The notes beneath the pieces were generated by a model. The model was not told the origin of the DNA. It was given only the letters and a program-made list of their open reading frames with translations, and did not search any database. The position numbers and the translations under genes were made by a program. Below, piece by piece: positions 45,398-49,605 of a DNA stretch of 49,605 nucleotides (its first letter is position 1; each line of letters begins with the position of its first letter). This stretch comes from Gonium pectorale (taxonomy: Eukaryota > Chlorophyta > Chlorophyceae > Chlamydomonadales > Volvocaceae), in the NCBI GenBank assembly GCA_001584585.1, contig LSYV01000088.1, positions 59,254 through 108,858 on the forward strand, in the 5' to 3' direction.

Positions 45398-48300
45398 ATG
45401 GAGGTCGAGGACTTTGACGACGACGACACGGCGCTCACGCCGGCCCAGCTCATTGCTAGAGAACGGTAGGATGCATATTGGTGCGGTCGCTATGGTCAAG
45501 TCCTATGAAGCGCCAACGCTGTTTTGCCGGTGGTCCCAGGGCCGCTCTTGGCGCAAATTCCGGCCTCAATTCCGACCTACGGGGCGGCGGGTCAAGGAAG
45601 GCGCGGGTTGATGATTTCAGAATCCCTGCCGCAGGTAAGACACCCGTGTGTGGGGTCCTGGGGAGCCCTGACCGATACCCTCACATGCACGTGACCGCAG
45701 GCAACCCAGCCGTGCGACAAAACTTCGGGTTGGCGAGCGAGCTCGACAGCGATGCCGCCAAGGATAGCAACCCTGCTCGGCCACCGGCGCCATTGAAGCC
45801 CGCTGAGGCTTCCGGTTTGGAGGGCAGCCTCCGGAGCTTGGGCCTGCAAGGAGATCAGCCCGAAGTGAGCTGTGCAGGCCTTCGCCAATTTACACGGGAA
45901 GCACCATGCCTCCTGCCAGGATTGGTCTGTCCGTGCCCACACGATCTCCCGATCGCCGTGACTGACAGCTTGCACAACTGCGTGCTGATGCATTTCCACC
46001 GCAGGAAGCCTTCGGTCTGGCGTCAGAGACAAGGGCGCCCTTGGGGAGGCGGCTCCCTGAGATCACAGCTGCTGACTCTGGCGGGCCCAGTGTAGCCTCG
46101 CCGGCCTTGGGCCCCTCGCCCCTCCGGGCCCCCAGACTGGTAGCGCTCCCTCAGTCGGATCAGGACGTCAGGGCCTTTGGTGGCGGCCCCACCGGACCGA
46201 CTCCAGACCTGGACGTCCGTGTGGGCGCCAGTGATCAGACGCCACCGGCCTTGTCAGTACAACGCGCACCCATGACCCAGCTGCCTCCAGCACCAGCGTT
46301 TGGGCTTGCGAGCGAGGTGCAGGCGCGGCCAGGGGCTCGGGCAGGGGCTGATTTTGGGCTCAGCTCCGAGGTAGGGGCTATGGCCTTACCCGCGCAGCAG
46401 CCGCCCAGCATGCCGGTCACAGCACCCATGCCGGCACAGGGGCAGGCGGGGTTCCTGGCTTCGGAGGAGATCCCGGCTGCAACTTCATACGGGGCAGGGC
46501 AGTACGCATCGCCAGGCCCGGGCCAGTATGACTTAGCCTCCCAGGTGCAGGCGGCGACGGAGCCCATGCCCTTGCAGCCCCTGCAGCCCATGCAGCCGGG
46601 CTATGGGCCTCCGGGTCAGGGCTACACGCAGATGCAGCCCAGTTACGGCTACAGGATGCAGCCACAGGCCTATGGGCTGGCGAGCGACATCGCGGAGCAG
46701 CAACTGCAATCAGGAGTTATGCAGCCGCAGGCAGGTTTTAGGTTTCAGGCGGGCGGGCTTCTGTTGCGTTGGAGCTACCTTGCGGCAGTGCAAACCGTAT
46801 CCCTGCTCCAGGATCCGCTCCAGCGCGTATCACGCGACCAGTCAAATGACGTATTGCCGCTTTGGCCCCTTGCCTTTGCAGACGTGGTCGCAGCCGTACA
46901 CATCATACGGCGACACAGTATCACTGGAGCAGCTGCCGGACGACCAGCGCATTCTGCCCATGAACGCGCGGCAGGCGGAGCGCACCATGCTGGAGCTGCA
47001 GCAGCGGGGAGAAGCGCCCCGCGTGGTGGACATCAGTGAGTAGACGCTGCCCCGCGAGCCGACGTGTGAACGGGCGAAGGGGTCCAACAGATTACTTGCA
47101 GAGCGTTTTCTCGCGCATGGTCAGTGCTCCTAGCGTCTGTTACGTTGCATGGTTCTTCAATTGTATAGCACCCGTTCCTGGTAATGCCGATCGTTGCACC
47201 ATCGATATATGCCGATTTCGCCACAGATATTTCCGCAGCGACAATTCCTGGTAATGCCGGTCGTATGTGATCATGTGGCCAATCCCGCGCCCCTGCATGG
47301 CGTCCCTATTGTCCCACTTTGCGTTGCCAGAGGACGTGCGGGAGAAGCTGCTAGACTCCAGCGCTCCGCCCCGCCTGGCGTATCTGGCCGCCGTGGAGCA
47401 AGCGACACCAGAGCACCGGCTGCCGCCAAACTGCCGTCCGTCCCTGCTGCAGACGAAGCTCAAGGCCGGGCAGAATAGGTAATGCGGCTCCCGTTCAGAG
47501 CTTCTGACAGCAATCCGGGTTCTGGCCGTCGTCGTGTAGGGGGAGGTGCCAGCCACAGCCATCATCATCCAGCCACGCCGATTGCCCCCGGATTTGTCGC
47601 TGCCGGCGGCATACATAAAGCCCATTCACCGGCATGGGGTGCGACTCCATGTAAACCCGAAGTTGCACTTCGATGCAACATGCGAACTGTTTTCCCCGGC
47701 ACGCCGCTGTGTGTTCCGCCCGCAGGCTCCGCAAGCTGCTGGACCCGGTGCTGGAGCCGGGTGGCCAGGGCTTCGTGGACCTTAGCTACACGCCCGACGG
47801 GGCGCTGCTGCCGGAGACAACCCGGGTGTGGCAGTTCGGCATGTCGCTCGTGCGCGCGGACTCGGTTGGCAAGACAGGTGGGCAGTCCGGCGCGCAACCT
47901 TGTCATCGGCTCGCAAACGGAGGTGTCGCGGCTTCCGTCCATAGATAAGACAATCTCACTATGGTCATCATGTCTGTCGGTCCTTATGCGCAGGCCTGCA
48001 GCACGCACGGCAGCCCTGCCTGTATATCGCCCGCATGGCCCTTTTCGACCGCCGCGCGAATCGGTTCCTGGGCAACGTGCTGGGCATGCGGCCCGAGGCG
48101 GTGTCGCACTACGACAAGCGCTGGGAGTTCAACCCTGAAGAGCGCGTCATTGTGCGCTGCGGCTGCGTGCAGGCAAGGAAGATGCGGAACTCTGGCTGGG
48201 GACCTGGGCCGGTCACGTGAACTCACTGTCCTCAGGATTGCCTATAGATAACGTATTGGCATCCTGAAAGGAACACCAACATTGTGTAGTGTAGTGCCGT

Positions 48301-49605
48301 GCAGTATCGTCTGTGGAAGTGCAACGATACCGGCGGATACTGTAGACCACGGCGCCATCTGATCACCGGCTCGCAGTTTGCCTGTATGCACATAGCATCC
48401 TTTTGTTTGCATGCCTCCTCTCGCCACAGTCCGACCCGCAAGCCGGCACGCGGCTCGTGAGCGACGACGCACTGTCGGTGTTCGTTGAATTCAACGTGTC
48501 GTACCGGCTGACCGTGGAGGACACCGCCAACATGCCGCAGAGCGAGAGGCGGGTAGGTCCTGGCGGCATCCCTTGACACAAGGGAGTGGTGCGGCAGTCA
48601 CGCTCTCGGGAACTGCATAGTGGCCTTGCGCCGACAGCGATCATGCAGCGCATCCTGACGCAGCCCATCGAGTCAACTGCAACCAGCACTAATGATAAAC
48701 TGTGCTTGTGCATAGCGCTTGTGCGCGCCAAACACGTCTGTGGAACTTAAACAACCCTGCTTCGACGAAGTGCCCTCACTGCTGCCGCCCCTGCGCTTGT
48801 ACCATCGCTCCCAGGCGTCTCAGCTGCTTGACGAGATTAACACCTGCTGGGCGATGATCAGCTTCAGAAAGTGCTTGTCGCTGCAGCGGGAGGTGGAGAT
48901 CTCGGTGCCACTCTACCACGGCTCCATATACGACCCGCACCCCATGGCGGCGTTCTATGCGGAGAAGCGCAGGTGGGCTGCCCCGGCGGTCTGGCTCTCC
49001 TGTCCTTGGGATGACACACTGCGTATGGCGATGCGGTGCATGTGCTGATACCGTGAATGCTGGTATGCTTGACTGCATTGAGTCCCTCCATGGCCTTACG
49101 TTGATGCATGAGCCTCCTACGCCACAAGCACAATGCCACCTCGCAAATCCCAATGGCCCTTCCTGCTCTTGACCGCTGCAGCAAGACGCCCTTCCGCTCG
49201 GCGTTCAAGCCCAAGGAGAGCCCGGTGCTGCAGTTTCGCGTGGGGCCGCTCAACGTGGGCAAGCCGCCGCTGGTGCCCTACGCGTGAGTGGCAGTGTGCA
49301 ACGGATGGATAGGCATTGCGATGAACGTGTGAGCCGTGCTTACGACCGGTATCATGACGACCCTCGCCCCATAGGAACGGTAGTACGGGTATGATGTATT
49401 GTGGTTCTTTCTTTTTGGGCTGCCTAAGAGGCTGTGCGCGTAAGACTCCATGTGCCCCTTCCACCTGGCCCCTCCCCTGCCCTGTCCTGCCCCGCCCTAC
49501 CCCCCCGCCTACCCCGGCCCCTCCCACCCGCCCCCAGCTTCATGCCGACTACGATGATGGCCACGCACGACCTGGGCACCGCGCTGGCCACCTACCGCCA
49601 TGACG
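45398..49605 (+). CDS. NPHP1: Nephrocystin-1 (NPHP1) homologue, 3' end beyond the window
   Basis: Component of the ciliary transition zone. Exons: 45398-45465, 45621-45634 (14 nt), 45701-45864, 46005 to about 46787, 46882-47035, 47331-47478, 47726-47877, 47994-48172, 48430-48552, 48815-48972, 49182-49283 and 49538 to the window end. Phases agree everywhere except the 3' border of exon 4, where the phase-0 donor at 46788 is weak and a nearby donor at 46735 would shift frame. The start reads MEVEDFDDDDTALTPAQ. Identification rests on the nephrocystin C-terminal domain: QGFVDLSYTPDGALLPETT, VWQFGMSLV, LYIARMALFDRRANRFLGN, LSVFVEFNVSYRL, INTCWAMISF, SPVLQFRVGPLN and FMPTTMMATHDLG, in the same order as in the human protein. 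The N-terminal half carries FGLASE-like repeats and no SH3 domain I can see. One intron (48173-48429) has a GC donor. Confidence 0.85.
45724..46690 (+). repeat. Seven FGLAS(E/D)-type motifs in nephrocystin-1
   Basis: Spaced copies NFGLASELD, AFGLASETR, AFGLASEVQ, DFGLSSEVG, GFLASEEIP, YDLASQVQA and YGLASDIAE lie in a Pro/Gln/Ala-rich, apparently disordered region of exons 3 and 4. Spacing is irregular and codons differ between copies, so this is a repeated peptide motif rather than a recent DNA tandem repeat. Confidence 0.85.

Overview
The window looks like nuclear DNA of a volvocine (Chlamydomonas-type) green alga. It is GC-rich, and its genes are cut into many short exons by GT-AG introns. 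The candidate polyadenylation signals are TGTAA. The proteins are eukaryotic and plant-like with Ala/Gly/Pro-rich filler, and a ciliary transition-zone gene is present, so the organism probably bears flagella. All exon models were built by hand from splice sites, reading frame and remembered protein families; no database search was possible. One 906-base assembly gap lies at 22094-22999.

Layout, left to right. 153-976 (+): the last three exons of a plant-type alpha-amylase. 2109-17077 (+): a 26-exon gene, in frame throughout, for a 2,651-residue TFIIIC90/GTF3C4-like WD40 protein. Its propeller is interrupted by a plant-type Agenet region and by a tandemly triplicated three-exon module of unknown function. 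18189-20065 (+): a UBAC2-like rhomboid-pseudoprotease/UBA protein of ER quality control. 23508-28373 (-): a plant group-D type MAP kinase with a TDY activation motif, whose 3' flank runs into the gap. 28374-31692: about 3.3 kb without a convincing gene, holding dispersed repeats. 31693-32374 (-): a small two-EF-hand protein. 32789-40109 (+): a 1,902-residue protein with an Arg/Asp/Glu-rich tract and a C-terminus like the AF4/FMR2 homology domain of plant CW-type proteins. 40110-42554: mostly empty, with another copy of the dispersed repeat. 42555-43432 (-): a partial SAND-like (possibly VARL/RegA-like) gene. 44692-44955 (-): intronless snRNP protein SmE. 45398-49605 (+, cut by the window end): a nephrocystin-1 homologue whose N-terminal half carries seven FGLASE-like motifs.

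Two gene pairs are divergent with short shared upstream regions: EF-hand/AF4-like (414 bases) and SmE/nephrocystin-1 (442 bases). The genes do not form one pathway. Several are nuclear expression factors (TFIIIC-like, AF4-like, SAND-like, SmE), and the others are housekeeping, signalling or ciliary genes. The most unusual items are the triplicated exon module with the Agenet insertion in the TFIIIC-like protein, the FGLASE repeats in nephrocystin-1, and the SAND-like gene that begins with two tiny exons.
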